DNA of 64,000 nucleotides from positions 1,126,166-1,190,165 of the forward strand of contig NZ_BMHO01000001.1 of the NCBI RefSeq assembly GCF_014640975.1, written 5' to 3'. The notes beneath the pieces were generated by a model. That model was not told where the DNA came from, ran no database searches, and saw only the letters and a list, made by a program, of their open reading frames with translations. Position numbers and translations under genes: made by a program. The DNA is from Microbacterium faecale. GTDB lineage: Bacteria > Actinomycetota > Actinomycetes > Actinomycetales > Microbacteriaceae. Below, in pieces: positions 17,155 to 26,747 of this stretch. Positions within the stretch are counted from its first letter, which is position 1. Each line of letters begins with the position of its first letter.

Positions 17155-17943
17155 GTGAACAACCGGGGAGAATCGCTCAGGCATGGCGGGGCCGAACGTC
17201 GCCGAATCCTTATCCTCGAGCGGCTTTTCCGTGACGGACACGTCAGTGTCCCTGCCTTGAGTCAAGAGTTCTCCGTCGCTGAGATGACCATCCGGCGCGA
17301 CCTCAAGCAGCTTGCCGACGCGGGGGAGCTCGAACTCGTGCATGGCGGCGCCCGTCTCTTGGCTGGTCGCCAGCCGCCGGCGGGCTTCCTGCACCGTACG
17401 CGCAGCAACTCCGTGGCGAAACAGCGTGTGGCAGCGGCAGTCGCAGGTCTTGTTCCGAAAGATGGCGTCCTCGGCATCGACGCCGGAACGACGGCTCATG
17501 CATGCGCGATCGAGCTCGCTCGAGACTTCACCGGGTGCATCATCTCGCACTCTGTGCCGGTGCTCGCCAGCATGCTGGAGTGGCCGGACATCCGGGTGAT
17601 CGGCGTCGGGGGTGACCTGCTCCACGAAAACCAGGCCATGGTTGGACCGTCGGCCGTTTCGGCCCTGCGGGACCTGCGGATCGACGTGCTCGTCCTCGGT
17701 GCAAGCGCGGTGAACGCCGACGGGATCTACGTGCACAGCTCCGTCGAGTTGGCGACCAAGCGGGCGATGATCGACGCGGCGGGCGAAGTCCTCGTCGCCG
17801 CAGACGCCACAAAGGCGGACGCGAGCGGTGCGGTGCGCGTGTGCGGCCTCGGGCCGATCTCGCGCATCGTCACGGACCACGCCTGGCCGAGCGCTGTGGC
17901 GGACAGCATCTCCGACGCTGACGTGTCGTTCGTCTTCGCCTGA
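17155..17943 (+). CDS. DeoR-family transcriptional regulator
   Basis: The 262-residue product has an N-terminal winged helix-turn-helix (RRILILERLFRDGHVSVPAL, then MTIRRDLKQLADAGEL) and a C-terminal DeoRC sugar-phosphate sensor domain (GIDAGTTAHACA; VLASMLEWPDIRVIGVGGDL). DeoR proteins usually repress sugar catabolic genes until a phosphorylated intermediate binds. The start is GTG at 17155. It lies next to the palindromic operator and heads the long plus-strand operon. Confidence 0.9.
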   Translation: MNNRGESLRHGGAERRRILILERLFRDGHVSVPALSQEFSVAEMTIRRDLKQLADAGELELVHGGARLLAGRQPPAGFLHRTRSNSVAKQRVAAAVAGLVPKDGVLGIDAGTTAHACAIELARDFTGCIISHSVPVLASMLEWPDIRVIGVGGDLLHENQAMVGPSAVSALRDLRIDVLVLGASAVNADGIYVHSSVELATKRAMIDAAGEVLVAADATKADASGAVRVCGLGPISRIVTDHAWPSAVADSISDADVSFVFA

Positions 17944-17995
17944 GCTGACCGGCCTCGGGTTGACGGCGCCGTTTCGTCGTGGCAGACTGCATGCA

Positions 17996-19177
17996 ATGTG
18001 TGAATTCGATCATTCCCGCCGAGCGCTTCCGCACGTTGCCGTGCCGGAAAGTGTCGTGGAGTCCGTGCGCTGCCGCGTATACCGCGCGCCGAACACCACC
18101 GGCGTCGCGATGTCCTTCGGCGCGATCGGACACCGAACGATGTTCCTCGTCGATGTCGGCTTCGACGACGGCACGGTCGCCACGGGGGAGACCTGGGTGA
18201 ACTACCCCTCCTGGGGATGGCGCGAGCGAATCGCGACGGTCTCCGAGGGCATCGCCCCGCTCCTCGTCGGGAGATCCTTCGCCGACACTTCTGAAGTGCA
18301 CGAACACCTGCGGACGTCACTCACGGGAGTAGCGCGTCAGTGGGGTGCGCTCGGTCCCGTCTACCAGGCGATCAGCGCCGTCGACCAGGCATTCTGGATC
18401 CGCGCGGCAGAGCACAGCCAGGTATCGCTTGCGTCGCTTCTCGGCGACGCTCCGCTGACCGAGATCCCTGCTTACGGGTCGAGTCTCGGGCCGTCGGGCG
18501 TGGCGGAATCGGCGGAACGGTGCCTCGAGCTCGGACTCACCGCGGCCAAGGTCAAGCTCGGCTTCGGCGCTGAGCAGGACGAGCGCAGCCTCGCCACCGC
18601 CCGAAGTGTGCTCGGCGAGACCATGCGGCTGTTCGGCGACGCCAATCAGGCATGGACCGCCGACGAAGCGATCGCGATGGCGCCGATGCTGCGCGAATAC
18701 GACGTCGAATGGATCGAGGAACCGATCGCTGGCGATGCCCCGGTTGACCTCCGGCGCCTCCACGACGAGACCGGTCTCGCGATCGCGACCGGCGAGAACC
18801 TCTACGGTGCCGACGCCTTCGGACCCTACGTCGACACGGCGGGGGTAGCGATCATGCAGCCCGACGTCGGCAAGGTCGGTGGCATCACCGACTACCAGCG
18901 CGTCGTCGAAATGGCGCGCACGACCGACACGCTGATCGCGCCGCATCTGTACAACGGCGCGTACCAGACGGCGGTTTCGATCCAACTCGCGGCCGCGTCG
19001 CCCACCACGCCCTGGCTGGAGTGGGACATCCGCGAGAACGCCGTGCGCGTGCCGGTCGACCACCTGCTGACCGCGGCAGGAACCGTTGCGGTTCCGCAGG
19101 GGCCGGGAATCGGCCTCGACATTGATCTTCAGCACCTCGCCCCCCATCTCGTCACTCTCCCTGAGGAGGCACAGTGA
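17996..19177 (+). CDS. Enolase-superfamily (mandelate racemase subgroup) dehydratase or racemase
   Basis: The 393-residue product has the superfamily's capping domain and barrel. The visible active-site residues are K-x-K in AKVKLGFG, metal ligands Asp (LFGDANQAW), Glu (WIEEPI) and Glu (ATGENLYG), and the Asp-His dyad (IMQPDVGKVGG and APHLYNG). This combination fits mandelate-racemase-type acid-sugar dehydratases. The substrate cannot be read from the sequence. The start is uncertain: ATG at 17996 lacks a clear ribosome-binding site, and GTG codons about 50-80 bp later are possible. The end overlaps the next gene by 4 bp. Confidence 0.83.
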   Translation: MCEFDHSRRALPHVAVPESVVESVRCRVYRAPNTTGVAMSFGAIGHRTMFLVDVGFDDGTVATGETWVNYPSWGWRERIATVSEGIAPLLVGRSFADTSEVHEHLRTSLTGVARQWGALGPVYQAISAVDQAFWIRAAEHSQVSLASLLGDAPLTEIPAYGSSLGPSGVAESAERCLELGLTAAKVKLGFGAEQDERSLATARSVLGETMRLFGDANQAWTADEAIAMAPMLREYDVEWIEEPIAGDAPVDLRRLHDETGLAIATGENLYGADAFGPYVDTAGVAIMQPDVGKVGGITDYQRVVEMARTTDTLIAPHLYNGAYQTAVSIQLAAASPTTPWLEWDIRENAVRVPVDHLLTAAGTVAVPQGPGIGLDIDLQHLAPHLVTLPEEAQ

Positions 19178-20625
19178 ACCCGTTGTCCGAAAGTGGAATC
19201 CGCATCAGCGGCGACGTCATCTCCAGCACAGACGGGCGCCGCCGCGTCGAAGCCATCAGCCCGATCGATGGCGGCGTGATCGGCGAGGTGCTCCAGGGCA
19301 CCTCAGCTGACGCGGCGCAGGCCGTCGACGTCGCACAGGACAAGCTCGGCGCGTGGTCGCAGACCCCGGTCGACGAGCGCGTTCGCGTCCTCCGTGCCAT
19401 TGCTGGCGCACTGCGTGAGGAAGCGCAGGCCGACGACGAAACGAGCTGGGCCTGGCTCCTCAGCACGGAGACCGGGAAACGTCTCGCGGAGGCACAGGGC
19501 GAGATCACCTTCTCGGCCGTGTACTTCGACGCGTTCGCCGATCTTCTTGAGAAGCAGCGCGACGAGCACTTCGACGTGATCCCGGGCATCACTCACCGTG
19601 TGCAACCGCAGCCGATCGGCGTCTTCGCCGTCATCACGCCGTGGAACTTCCCGGTCTCCATTCCCGCGCGCAAGATCGCTGCGGCTCTGGCGGCCGGATG
19701 CACTGTGGTGTTCCGCGCGGCGGCGCTCGCCGCACTGTCGTCCCTTCGCCTGTCGGCCCTCCTCGACCGCTTCGTCCCGGCGGGCGTTGTGAACACGGTG
19801 CTCGGCTCCCCGGCCGACGTCGTCGACACCTGGCTCGCTCGCGTCGACGGCGTCTCGTTCACCGGATCGACCCGCGTCGGGCGTCTCCTCAACGAGCAGA
19901 TCGCTCCCCGCTTCCTCCCGGCCGTCATGGAGCTCGGCGGAAATGCGTCGTTCGTGGTGCTCGATGACGCCGACGTCGGCTCCGCGGTCGAGACGCTGAT
20001 GATCGCGAAGTTCCGCAACAACGGGCAGTCGTGCATCGGCGCGAACAATATCCTCATCCCGCGTGCGCTCGCGGGCGACTTCCGCGACGCCCTCGTCGAG
20101 GCTGCATCGCAGCTGGTCATCGGGGATCCGCGGGAAGCGGCGACGAGTCTCGGTCCGCTCGCGCCGGCGGGCGACCCCTCGCGCGTCGCGGCGCTGGTCG
20201 ATGATGCGGTTGCCGGCGGCGGCGAGGCATTGCTCCCGCAGATCGAGGTGCCCGGTCAGGGACACTACGCATCCCCGCAGTTCGTGATGGGCGCGCCCGC
20301 CTCTTCGGAACTCGTGGCGGACGAAGTCTTCGGCCCCGCAGCGGGGATCGTCGTGTACGACGACCTCGATGAAGCGCTGACGCTCCAGCGTGGCACCGGA
20401 TACGGCCTCGCGAGTTACGTCTGCACGAACGACGCGGCTCGAGCCGACGCGGTCGCCGCGCGGTTCCGAGCCGGGATCATTGGCATCAACACCGCGACGC
20501 CGAACTACCCGGGTGCGCCGTTCGGTGGGCTCGGTCTGTCCGGAGTCGGTTACGAAGGCGGGCGGCAGGGACTCGAGGCCCATCAGCACTTCCGCACGAT
20601 CGCGACCCGCTCGGATTCGCCGTGA
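19174..20625 (+). CDS. NAD(P)-dependent aldehyde dehydrogenase (succinate-semialdehyde type)
   Basis: The 483-residue product carries the family motifs ITPWNFPVS, FTGSTRVGR, the general base in MELGGNAS and the catalytic Cys in NNGQSCIG. It resembles succinate-semialdehyde/SLA dehydrogenase-like members. One deviation is seen: the usual K-P of the cofactor-binding VVVKPAE segment reads TVVFRAAALAALS, so an Arg replaces the conserved Lys and may affect cofactor choice. It is translationally coupled at both ends (GTGA overlaps). It probably oxidises the aldehyde released by one of the cluster's aldolases. Confidence 0.88.
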   Translation: MNPLSESGIRISGDVISSTDGRRRVEAISPIDGGVIGEVLQGTSADAAQAVDVAQDKLGAWSQTPVDERVRVLRAIAGALREEAQADDETSWAWLLSTETGKRLAEAQGEITFSAVYFDAFADLLEKQRDEHFDVIPGITHRVQPQPIGVFAVITPWNFPVSIPARKIAAALAAGCTVVFRAAALAALSSLRLSALLDRFVPAGVVNTVLGSPADVVDTWLARVDGVSFTGSTRVGRLLNEQIAPRFLPAVMELGGNASFVVLDDADVGSAVETLMIAKFRNNGQSCIGANNILIPRALAGDFRDALVEAASQLVIGDPREAATSLGPLAPAGDPSRVAALVDDAVAGGGEALLPQIEVPGQGHYASPQFVMGAPASSELVADEVFGPAAGIVVYDDLDEALTLQRGTGYGLASYVCTNDAARADAVAARFRAGIIGINTATPNYPGAPFGGLGLSGVGYEGGRQGLEAHQHFRTIATRSDSP

Positions 20626-21713
20626 CCCTCCTGATCGCGCAGACCGGGGCACCGACGCCCGTCGTGAACCGCAGTCTCGCCGGCTTCATCGAGGGCGTTG
20701 GTGACGCCGAGCTACTGTTCGCACACGGTGGCCCCGACGCTCTCGTCGAGGGGCGGATCACGGACGTCCCGCCGGATGGCCGCGAGCTCGTCCGCACCGG
20801 ATCCTGGCTGCGCGGCGGCCGCCGGTCCATCACCGACGATGATCTCGACACGATCGTCGATACTCTCGCCGCGCGAGGCGTGACAGGGCTCGGCCTCATC
20901 GGCGGCAACGGCACGATGGCGTTCCTCTCGGCGATTGGCCAGCGCGCATCGCAGCGAGGGAACGGCCTGCGCGTCGTCGGCATCCCCAAGACGATCGACA
21001 ACGACATCGTCCGCGTCGACCACACGCCGGGCTTCGCCTCAGCGGCGCGCTACCTCGCGACCACGGTGACGGACATGGCGCGTGATCACGAGGCGATGGC
21101 CGGCGTCGAGACCCTGCGCATCGTCGAGGTGATGGGCCGCGACACGGGATGGCTCGCGCTCGCCGCGTGCTATCACGAACACGACGAGGACTACGCGCCC
21201 GACCTCGTGCTCACCCCCGAGCACGCATTCGACCGAGACGACTTCCTCGCCGACATCGACCGCATCGTGCGCGAGCGACGTCGTGCACTCGTCGTCGTGA
21301 GCGAGGGTGTCGCACCGGAGCTCACGCGTCAGCCAGTCAAGGCGAGAAACCACACACAGCTCATTCAGGGCGGGATCGCGCGGATCCTCGCCGAGGACGC
21401 ATCCGCTGCTCTCAACATCTCTGCCCGCGGAGAAGTCATCGGCACGGCCCAACGATGCAATTCGGCCCTCGTCAGTCCGGTCGATGCACGTGAGGCCCGT
21501 CGCGTCGGAGAGGAAGCCGGCGCCTGGCTTCGCGACCCGGAAGGCCTGACGAACGTCATGGTCGGGCTCGACCGCGACGGTGAGGTCGCTCCCGTCGCAC
21601 TCTCCGATGTTGGGGGACACGTGCGCTACGTCCCCCAGGAATGGCAGACCAACGACCCGAGCCTGCTGAAGTCGTTTCACAGCTGGCTCTCCCCCCTCGT
21701 CGCGCTGGTCTAG
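20622..21713 (+). CDS. Phosphofructokinase-family kinase (PFP-like clade)
   Basis: The 363-residue product starts with IAQTGAPTPVVNRSLAG, corresponding to the QSGGPTAVINAS motif of pyrophosphate-dependent enzymes. It has PKTIDNDI, with the Lys typical of PPi-type enzymes and the catalytic TIDND Asp, and the TPGFASAAR segment. However, the specificity position usually GGND in that clade reads GGNGTM, where Gly favours ATP. The role is probably to phosphorylate a ketose or keto-acid of this pathway before aldol cleavage, and not necessarily fructose 6-phosphate. The start is GTG, overlapping the aldehyde dehydrogenase stop. Confidence 0.85.
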   Translation: MTLLIAQTGAPTPVVNRSLAGFIEGVGDAELLFAHGGPDALVEGRITDVPPDGRELVRTGSWLRGGRRSITDDDLDTIVDTLAARGVTGLGLIGGNGTMAFLSAIGQRASQRGNGLRVVGIPKTIDNDIVRVDHTPGFASAARYLATTVTDMARDHEAMAGVETLRIVEVMGRDTGWLALAACYHEHDEDYAPDLVLTPEHAFDRDDFLADIDRIVRERRRALVVVSEGVAPELTRQPVKARNHTQLIQGGIARILAEDASAALNISARGEVIGTAQRCNSALVSPVDAREARRVGEEAGAWLRDPEGLTNVMVGLDRDGEVAPVALSDVGGHVRYVPQEWQTNDPSLLKSFHSWLSPLVALV

Positions 21714-21765
21714 CGCGGCGACTTCCCCACCCCGAATACACCAAGGAATCGATCAAGGAGGAACG

Positions 21766-23064
21766 ATGTCCAAGTTCGCTTGGCGCGCAGGCGCTGTTGC
21801 GGCGACTGTCGTCGTCGTCGGAGCCACTGCTGCGTGCGGATCCCCAGGAGAGGGATCTTCAGAAGGCGGTGCCATCAACGTGGTGTTGTCCAATCACCCC
21901 TGGCAGCGCGGTCTCGAGCCGCTCATCGAACAGTTCGAGGAGGAGAGTGGCATCGCGGTCAACGTCCAGACCTTCGCGGAGCAGCAGGCGCGCGACCGCA
22001 TCCTGCTCAACCTGCAGTCGAAGAGCACGGCAATGGACGTGTACATGTCGTTGCCCTCGCGTGAAGGCCCCCAGTTCGCTGACGCCGGTTACTACGCGCC
22101 GCTCGACGACTACATGGCGAGCGCGCCCGACTCGTACGAGATGGACGACTTCTCACCGTCGGCGATCGACGGCATGAAGGACGCGGACGGCACCATCATC
22201 GCGGCGCCGATCAACATCGAGGGCCCGGTGCTCTACTACCGCACCGACGTCTTCGACGACCTCGGCATCGACGTTCCTGAGACCTTCGATGATGTCTTGG
22301 CCGCGGCCAAGACCATCAAGGAAGAGGGCGACATCACGCCGATCACGCTGCGCGGTGCGTCGGCGGCAATCCCGTTCACCTTCGGCCCCTTCATTCATGG
22401 TGAGGGCGTCGAGTGGACGAATGAGGAAGGCACGGCGAACTTCGACCAGCCCGGAGCCATCACGGCGATCGAGCAGTACGCGACTCTCGCCCGCGAGTAC
22501 GGACCCGACGGCGTGATCAACTACAGCTTCACTGAGTCGTCGAACCTCTTCGCGCAGGGCCAGGTCGCGATGTCGCTCGAGTCGAGCAACGAGTTGAACT
22601 CGGTATTTGACGAGGAGGCGAGCACTGTCAGTGAGCACGTCGGTGTCGCGAAGATGCCCGGCGGCTCTGAACAGGCAGCTCCGACCGCGCTGTCATGGGG
22701 GATCGCGATGTCTGCGTTCTCTGAGAAGAAGGACGAGGCGTGGGAGTTCATCCAGTGGGCGACGTCGCCGGAGACGCAGCTCGAGCTGACGAAGTCCGAG
22801 ATCGCTCCGCCGCGCGACAGCGTCGCGAAGGACCCGAGCTACCTCGAGAACTTCCAGACGCCCACTCAGGAACAGTGGCTCACCGCCGTCGCCGACATCC
22901 AGGAGAACGGACACACCGAAGTGGGCCCAGTGGGCTCGAAGGCCCCGAGCATGCGCGAGACCATCGGCGACGCGATCGGAAAGGTGATCCTCGGTGAGGC
23001 CACTGCTGAAGAGGCCGCCGCGGAGATCCAGTCCGGACTGAACGAACTGCTCGACGAGAAATAG
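21766..23064 (+). CDS. ABC transporter substrate-binding lipoprotein (sugar type)
   Basis: The 432-residue product has a lipoprotein signal peptide ending in the lipobox ATAAC at residues 23-27 and a family 1 solute-binding domain (LVVLSNHPWQRG-like start; later ESSNELNSVF and APTALSWGIAMSAFS). It would capture the substrate outside the membrane for the two permeases that follow. A strong Shine-Dalgarno (AAGGAGGAA) suggests high translation. Typical ligands are oligosaccharides, monosaccharides or sugar acids. Confidence 0.9.
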   Translation: MSKFAWRAGAVAATVVVVGATAACGSPGEGSSEGGAINVVLSNHPWQRGLEPLIEQFEEESGIAVNVQTFAEQQARDRILLNLQSKSTAMDVYMSLPSREGPQFADAGYYAPLDDYMASAPDSYEMDDFSPSAIDGMKDADGTIIAAPINIEGPVLYYRTDVFDDLGIDVPETFDDVLAAAKTIKEEGDITPITLRGASAAIPFTFGPFIHGEGVEWTNEEGTANFDQPGAITAIEQYATLAREYGPDGVINYSFTESSNLFAQGQVAMSLESSNELNSVFDEEASTVSEHVGVAKMPGGSEQAAPTALSWGIAMSAFSEKKDEAWEFIQWATSPETQLELTKSEIAPPRDSVAKDPSYLENFQTPTQEQWLTAVADIQENGHTEVGPVGSKAPSMRETIGDAIGKVILGEATAEEAAAEIQSGLNELLDEK

Positions 23065-23069
23065 GCCAC

Positions 23070-24005
23070 ATGTCTACGACGCGGACCCTCATCACATCAC
23101 CGGGTCGCCGCCAGGCGTCACGGGGTCGGACTCAGTTCGACCCCGTGGCGCGGGGGACGCTCCCGTTCATCATCCCCGCGCTGGTTGTCACTGTGGCGCT
23201 GGTGCTGATCCCCGTGCTGTACACCGTGTGGCTCTCGGTCACCGACCAGGACATCGCGGGCAACAACACCGGCTTCGTCGGCTTCGAGCACTACATCGAG
23301 ATGTTCCAGAGCAGTGAGTTCTGGAACTCGCTCGGGGTGACGCTGATGCTGTTCACGGTCTGCCTCGTCGTCCAGACCATCCTGGGCCTCGGACTTGGCT
23401 ACCTGCTCAGTCGTGACGTGCCCGGTCGCGCCATCTTCCAGGGCGTCATGCTCATCCCGGCGATTACCGCGTCGGTGGCGGTCGCGCTTGTCTGGATGCT
23501 GATCTTCGACCCGACCCTCGGCGCCGCGAATCAGATCCTGACCGCGCTCGGCCTCGACCCCGTCGTCTGGCTCGGCAGTCGGACAATGGCGCCCTGGTCG
23601 ATCGCGATCGTCGACATCTGGCAGTGGACGCCGTTCATGGCGCTGATCATCTCTGCGGGCATTCGGTCGCTCCCGAGCGAGCCTTTCGAGGCGGCATCGA
23701 TCGACGGTGCCGGCCCGATCAAGAAGGCCCTGTTCGTCGGGCTGCCGCTTCTGCGCTCGGTCATTCTCGTCGCCATGCTCCTGCGCACGGTCGACCTGAT
23801 CCGCTTCTTCGACACGATCTACATCATGACTCAGGGCGGACCGGTCAATGCCACGAACACCCTCAACGTGTACGGCTATCGCGCCGCCTTCATCGATCAG
23901 GAACCGAGCTACGCCGCCGCTCTTCAGCTGAGCCTGTTCGTGCTCGTCATCCTGATCGCCGCCATCTTCACCTACGTGCGAAAGAGGACCTCAAATGTCG
24001 CGTAG
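23070..24005 (+). CDS. ABC sugar transporter permease (MalF-like)
   Basis: The 311-residue product has six predicted membrane segments and the EAA loop EAASIDGAGPIKKALFVGLPLL that docks the ATPase. It starts 5 bp after the binding-protein gene and overlaps the next permease by 11 bp. No ATPase gene is present in the cluster, so a shared MsiK/UgpC-type ATPase encoded elsewhere is likely. Confidence 0.92.
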   Translation: MSTTRTLITSPGRRQASRGRTQFDPVARGTLPFIIPALVVTVALVLIPVLYTVWLSVTDQDIAGNNTGFVGFEHYIEMFQSSEFWNSLGVTLMLFTVCLVVQTILGLGLGYLLSRDVPGRAIFQGVMLIPAITASVAVALVWMLIFDPTLGAANQILTALGLDPVVWLGSRTMAPWSIAIVDIWQWTPFMALIISAGIRSLPSEPFEAASIDGAGPIKKALFVGLPLLRSVILVAMLLRTVDLIRFFDTIYIMTQGGPVNATNTLNVYGYRAAFIDQEPSYAAALQLSLFVLVILIAAIFTYVRKRTSNVA

Positions 24006-24831
24006 CACCACGGCGCGTCGGCGTTCGTACGCGCTCACGTACGCGGGGTACGTCGTCGCCGCACTCATCTTCTTCGTGCCCGTGCTGTTTATGCTCTGGT
24101 CAGCGTTCCGCAACAACATCGACATCACCGGAAGCATCTTCAACATCACGTCCCCGTTGACGCTCGAGAACTTCCGAACGCTGTTCGAGCGGTTCGACTT
24201 CATCTACTACATCCGCAACAGCTTCATCATCGCGGGTGGGTCGACGATCCTCGCGCTGATCTTCGGGGTCCCCGCCGCGTACGTGATCGTGCGCCGACGG
24301 ATCCCCGCGATCGGCTTCATGACGCTTCTCGCGCGCATGGCGCCGGGCGTGCTGTTCGTGGTGCCCTTCTTCATCCTGTCGATGAAGATCGGGGCGGCCT
24401 CGAACGACGTGTTGAACTTCGCACTCCTCATCTGCGCGCACCTCATCATCACCCTGCCCCTGTGCATCTGGCTGCTCGTGCCCTTCTACGAGGAGATCCC
24501 CCGCAGCCTGGAAGAGGCGGCGCTGATCGATGGCTGCACTCCGAGGCAGCGCTTCATGCAGGTCGTGCTCCCACTCGTGACGCCGGGCATCTCGGTGGCG
24601 ATCACTCTGAGCTTCATCTTCTCGTGGAACTACTTCCTCTTCGCGCTCGCGCTGGCGAGTTCGAACACCATGCCATTGCCGGTGATCGCCTTCAACTTCA
24701 TCGGCCAGGGATCCAGTGACTACGGCGGCCTCATGGCCGCGAGCACGCTGATCTCGGTCCCCGCGATCGTGCTCACGATCGTGGCCCAGCGGTGGCTCGT
24801 GCGCGGGCTGACAGGAGGTGCCGTCAAATGA
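23995..24831 (+). CDS. ABC sugar transporter permease (MalG-like)
   Basis: The 278-residue product has six predicted membrane segments and the EAA motif EEAALIDGCTPRQRFMQVVLPL. It pairs with the preceding permease to form the membrane channel. It overlaps its neighbours on both sides (11 bp upstream, ATGA downstream), so the transporter and the following dehydrogenase are translationally coupled. Confidence 0.92.
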   Translation: MSRSTTARRRSYALTYAGYVVAALIFFVPVLFMLWSAFRNNIDITGSIFNITSPLTLENFRTLFERFDFIYYIRNSFIIAGGSTILALIFGVPAAYVIVRRRIPAIGFMTLLARMAPGVLFVVPFFILSMKIGAASNDVLNFALLICAHLIITLPLCIWLLVPFYEEIPRSLEEAALIDGCTPRQRFMQVVLPLVTPGISVAITLSFIFSWNYFLFALALASSNTMPLPVIAFNFIGQGSSDYGGLMAASTLISVPAIVLTIVAQRWLVRGLTGGAVK

Positions 24832-25832
24832 GCGAGGCGATCACGAACACCAGCGCACGCTTCGAGGGCGACGGCGTCGTCTCGTTCACGACGGCAGCTC
24901 TCGATGCCCCAGCGACTGGCCTTGCGCGGATCCGTGTGGACGTCTGCGCGCTCTGCGGTTCCGACAAGCGACTGCTCGCGAGTGGTGCCGATGTGGTTCC
25001 CGGCCACGAGGTGGTCGGCACCGTCATCGAGTCCGCTGCAGGCGCCCCGGCGGCCGGTACGCGCGTCGTCGTCTTCATCCCCGTGAGCTGCGGTCAATGC
25101 GCCGCCTGCCGCCGGCAGCAGAACAACCGCTGTTACGAGCTCCGTGGCCTCATGGGGTGGCAGTTCGACGGCGGCTTCGCGGAGTACATGGACGTTCCGC
25201 CGCAGTGCCTCATTCCCGTGCCCGATGACATCCCGTCGGACGTCGCCGTGCTCGCTCTCGACACGTTCGGGACGGCGGCGCACGCGCTGCGCCTCGGTGC
25301 GCGCACGCAGCCCAGCGGGATCGAGGATCTCCTCGTGATCGGCTGTGGTCCGCTCGGCCTCGGCGTCGTCGCAGTGGCTCTGGCGATGGGCATTCCGAAG
25401 GTGCAGGCGTGGGATCCCAACGGTTCCCGCCTCGCGCTGGCGGAGGCCCTCGGCGCGGACGCAGCACCGGACCTCGAGGGCACGAACCGACACCAGGTCG
25501 TCGCTGAAGTGAGCGGCGCGGCATCCGCCAGAGCCTCCGCGCAGGACCTGGTGGAACCGGGCGGAGCGATCCTCGCACTCGGGGAGTCGAACGAGCCGTA
25601 CCTCATGCCGGCGACGCCCCGGTGGCGGCGAACCGACTGCTTCACGGTGCGCTCGTTCTACTTCCCGCCGACGGAGGTCGATGACAACTGGGAGCTGCTG
25701 CGGTCGCAGGGCGCCCGACTGCGCGACACGATCATGACGCCGACGAGGTTGAGCGACCTCGAAGACACCTTCACACGGTTCGTCGACGGCGAGTACGTCA
25801 AGCCCTACATCACGCACGAGGAGACCCGATGA
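24828..25832 (+). CDS. Zinc-dependent alcohol dehydrogenase (polyol/sugar type), first copy
   Basis: The 334-residue medium-chain dehydrogenase has the catalytic zinc residues in CALCGSDKR and PGHEVVG, the structural zinc cluster CGQCAACRRQQNNRC, and a Rossmann motif GCGPLGLGVVA. It resembles sorbitol/threonine dehydrogenase relatives and probably oxidises a hydroxyl of the imported substrate or an intermediate. Both ends overlap neighbouring genes by 4 bp. Confidence 0.87.
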   Translation: MSEAITNTSARFEGDGVVSFTTAALDAPATGLARIRVDVCALCGSDKRLLASGADVVPGHEVVGTVIESAAGAPAAGTRVVVFIPVSCGQCAACRRQQNNRCYELRGLMGWQFDGGFAEYMDVPPQCLIPVPDDIPSDVAVLALDTFGTAAHALRLGARTQPSGIEDLLVIGCGPLGLGVVAVALAMGIPKVQAWDPNGSRLALAEALGADAAPDLEGTNRHQVVAEVSGAASARASAQDLVEPGGAILALGESNEPYLMPATPRWRRTDCFTVRSFYFPPTEVDDNWELLRSQGARLRDTIMTPTRLSDLEDTFTRFVDGEYVKPYITHEETR

Positions 25833-26728
25833 CCCGCGATAACCTGCTGATCCTGGCCGCTGACCAGCGGCCGTGGCTGACGAATGCCCTCTTCGGTCAC
25901 ACCGGTGTCGCGACGGCGAAAGAGCGTGCGTTCACCGCGGAGGCGAAGCACCTGATCTTCGACGGCCTGCGCAAGGCGATCCGTGAGTATCTCGAGCCGA
26001 ACGGCATCACCGGCGCCGCGATGCTCGTGGATCCCGAGCTCGGTCCGGGCGTGCCCGAACGTCTCGTCGCCCACGGGATCCCGTTGGCCCTGCCGATCGA
26101 GCGCGCGGGGCTGCGCGTGTACGAGACGGAGCCCGAGGACACGCGCGCGTACCTGGAGTCCTTCGGACCCGGATATGCGAAGGTGCTCGTGCGCTACAAC
26201 CCGGCCGATCCGGCCGAGGAACGCGCCCTTCAGCGCCAGCGTCTCGCCGAGGCATCGGCGGCCTCGCGGCAATCCGGGACGCCGTTTCTCTTCGAGCTGC
26301 TCGTTCCGCCGACGGCTGAGCAATTGGCCGAGGCCGACGGATCCGAGGAGCGTTTCGCCTGGGAGATGCGGCCCGCGCTGACTCGCGAAGCGATGCGCGA
26401 GATCCTCGAGGACGTTCCCGTCGACATCTGGAAGCTCGAGCACCAGGGCGACCTCGATTCGTCACGCCAAACGGTGGAACTCGCGCGGCAGCACGGCGGA
26501 GAATGCATCCTCCTCGGCGCGGGTGGCACACCTCAGAAGGTCAACGGCTGGCTCGAGACGGCCGCGCAGGCGGGCTTCATCGGCTTCGCCATCGGTCGTA
26601 GTATCTGGTGGGACGCAGTGCAGCAGCTCGCGGCTGCGCCGACGGACGACGACGTTCGGGCGCGCTCGCTCGACGCGATCGCGGATACGTACGCGGAGTT
26701 CGTCTCGGCCTTCACCCGCGCGCAGTAA
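25829..26728 (+). CDS. DUF2090 / IolC-C-like aldolase
   Basis: The 299-residue product (LLILAADQRPWLTNALFG, then AAMLVDPELGPGVPERL and AKVLVRYNPAD) matches the DUF2090 family, which is the C-terminal half of IolC-type proteins and is linked to cleavage of 2-deoxy-5-keto-gluconate 6-phosphate. The lysine in AKVLVRY is the likely Schiff-base residue. Unlike IolC, no sugar-kinase domain is fused. It is the second aldolase in the cluster, of a family different from the one at 16214. Confidence 0.78.
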   Translation: MTRDNLLILAADQRPWLTNALFGHTGVATAKERAFTAEAKHLIFDGLRKAIREYLEPNGITGAAMLVDPELGPGVPERLVAHGIPLALPIERAGLRVYETEPEDTRAYLESFGPGYAKVLVRYNPADPAEERALQRQRLAEASAASRQSGTPFLFELLVPPTAEQLAEADGSEERFAWEMRPALTREAMREILEDVPVDIWKLEHQGDLDSSRQTVELARQHGGECILLGAGGTPQKVNGWLETAAQAGFIGFAIGRSIWWDAVQQLAAAPTDDDVRARSLDAIADTYAEFVSAFTRAQ

Positions 26729-26747
26729 GCGAAGGCAGGTTGACAGA

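Noticed and set aside
14123..19177. DgcN-DgcA D-glutamate pathway
   Set aside because: The enolase-superfamily protein has the mandelate-racemase His-Asp dyad, not the pattern expected of a dipeptide-epimerase-like DgcA, and the genes are on opposite strands and far apart.
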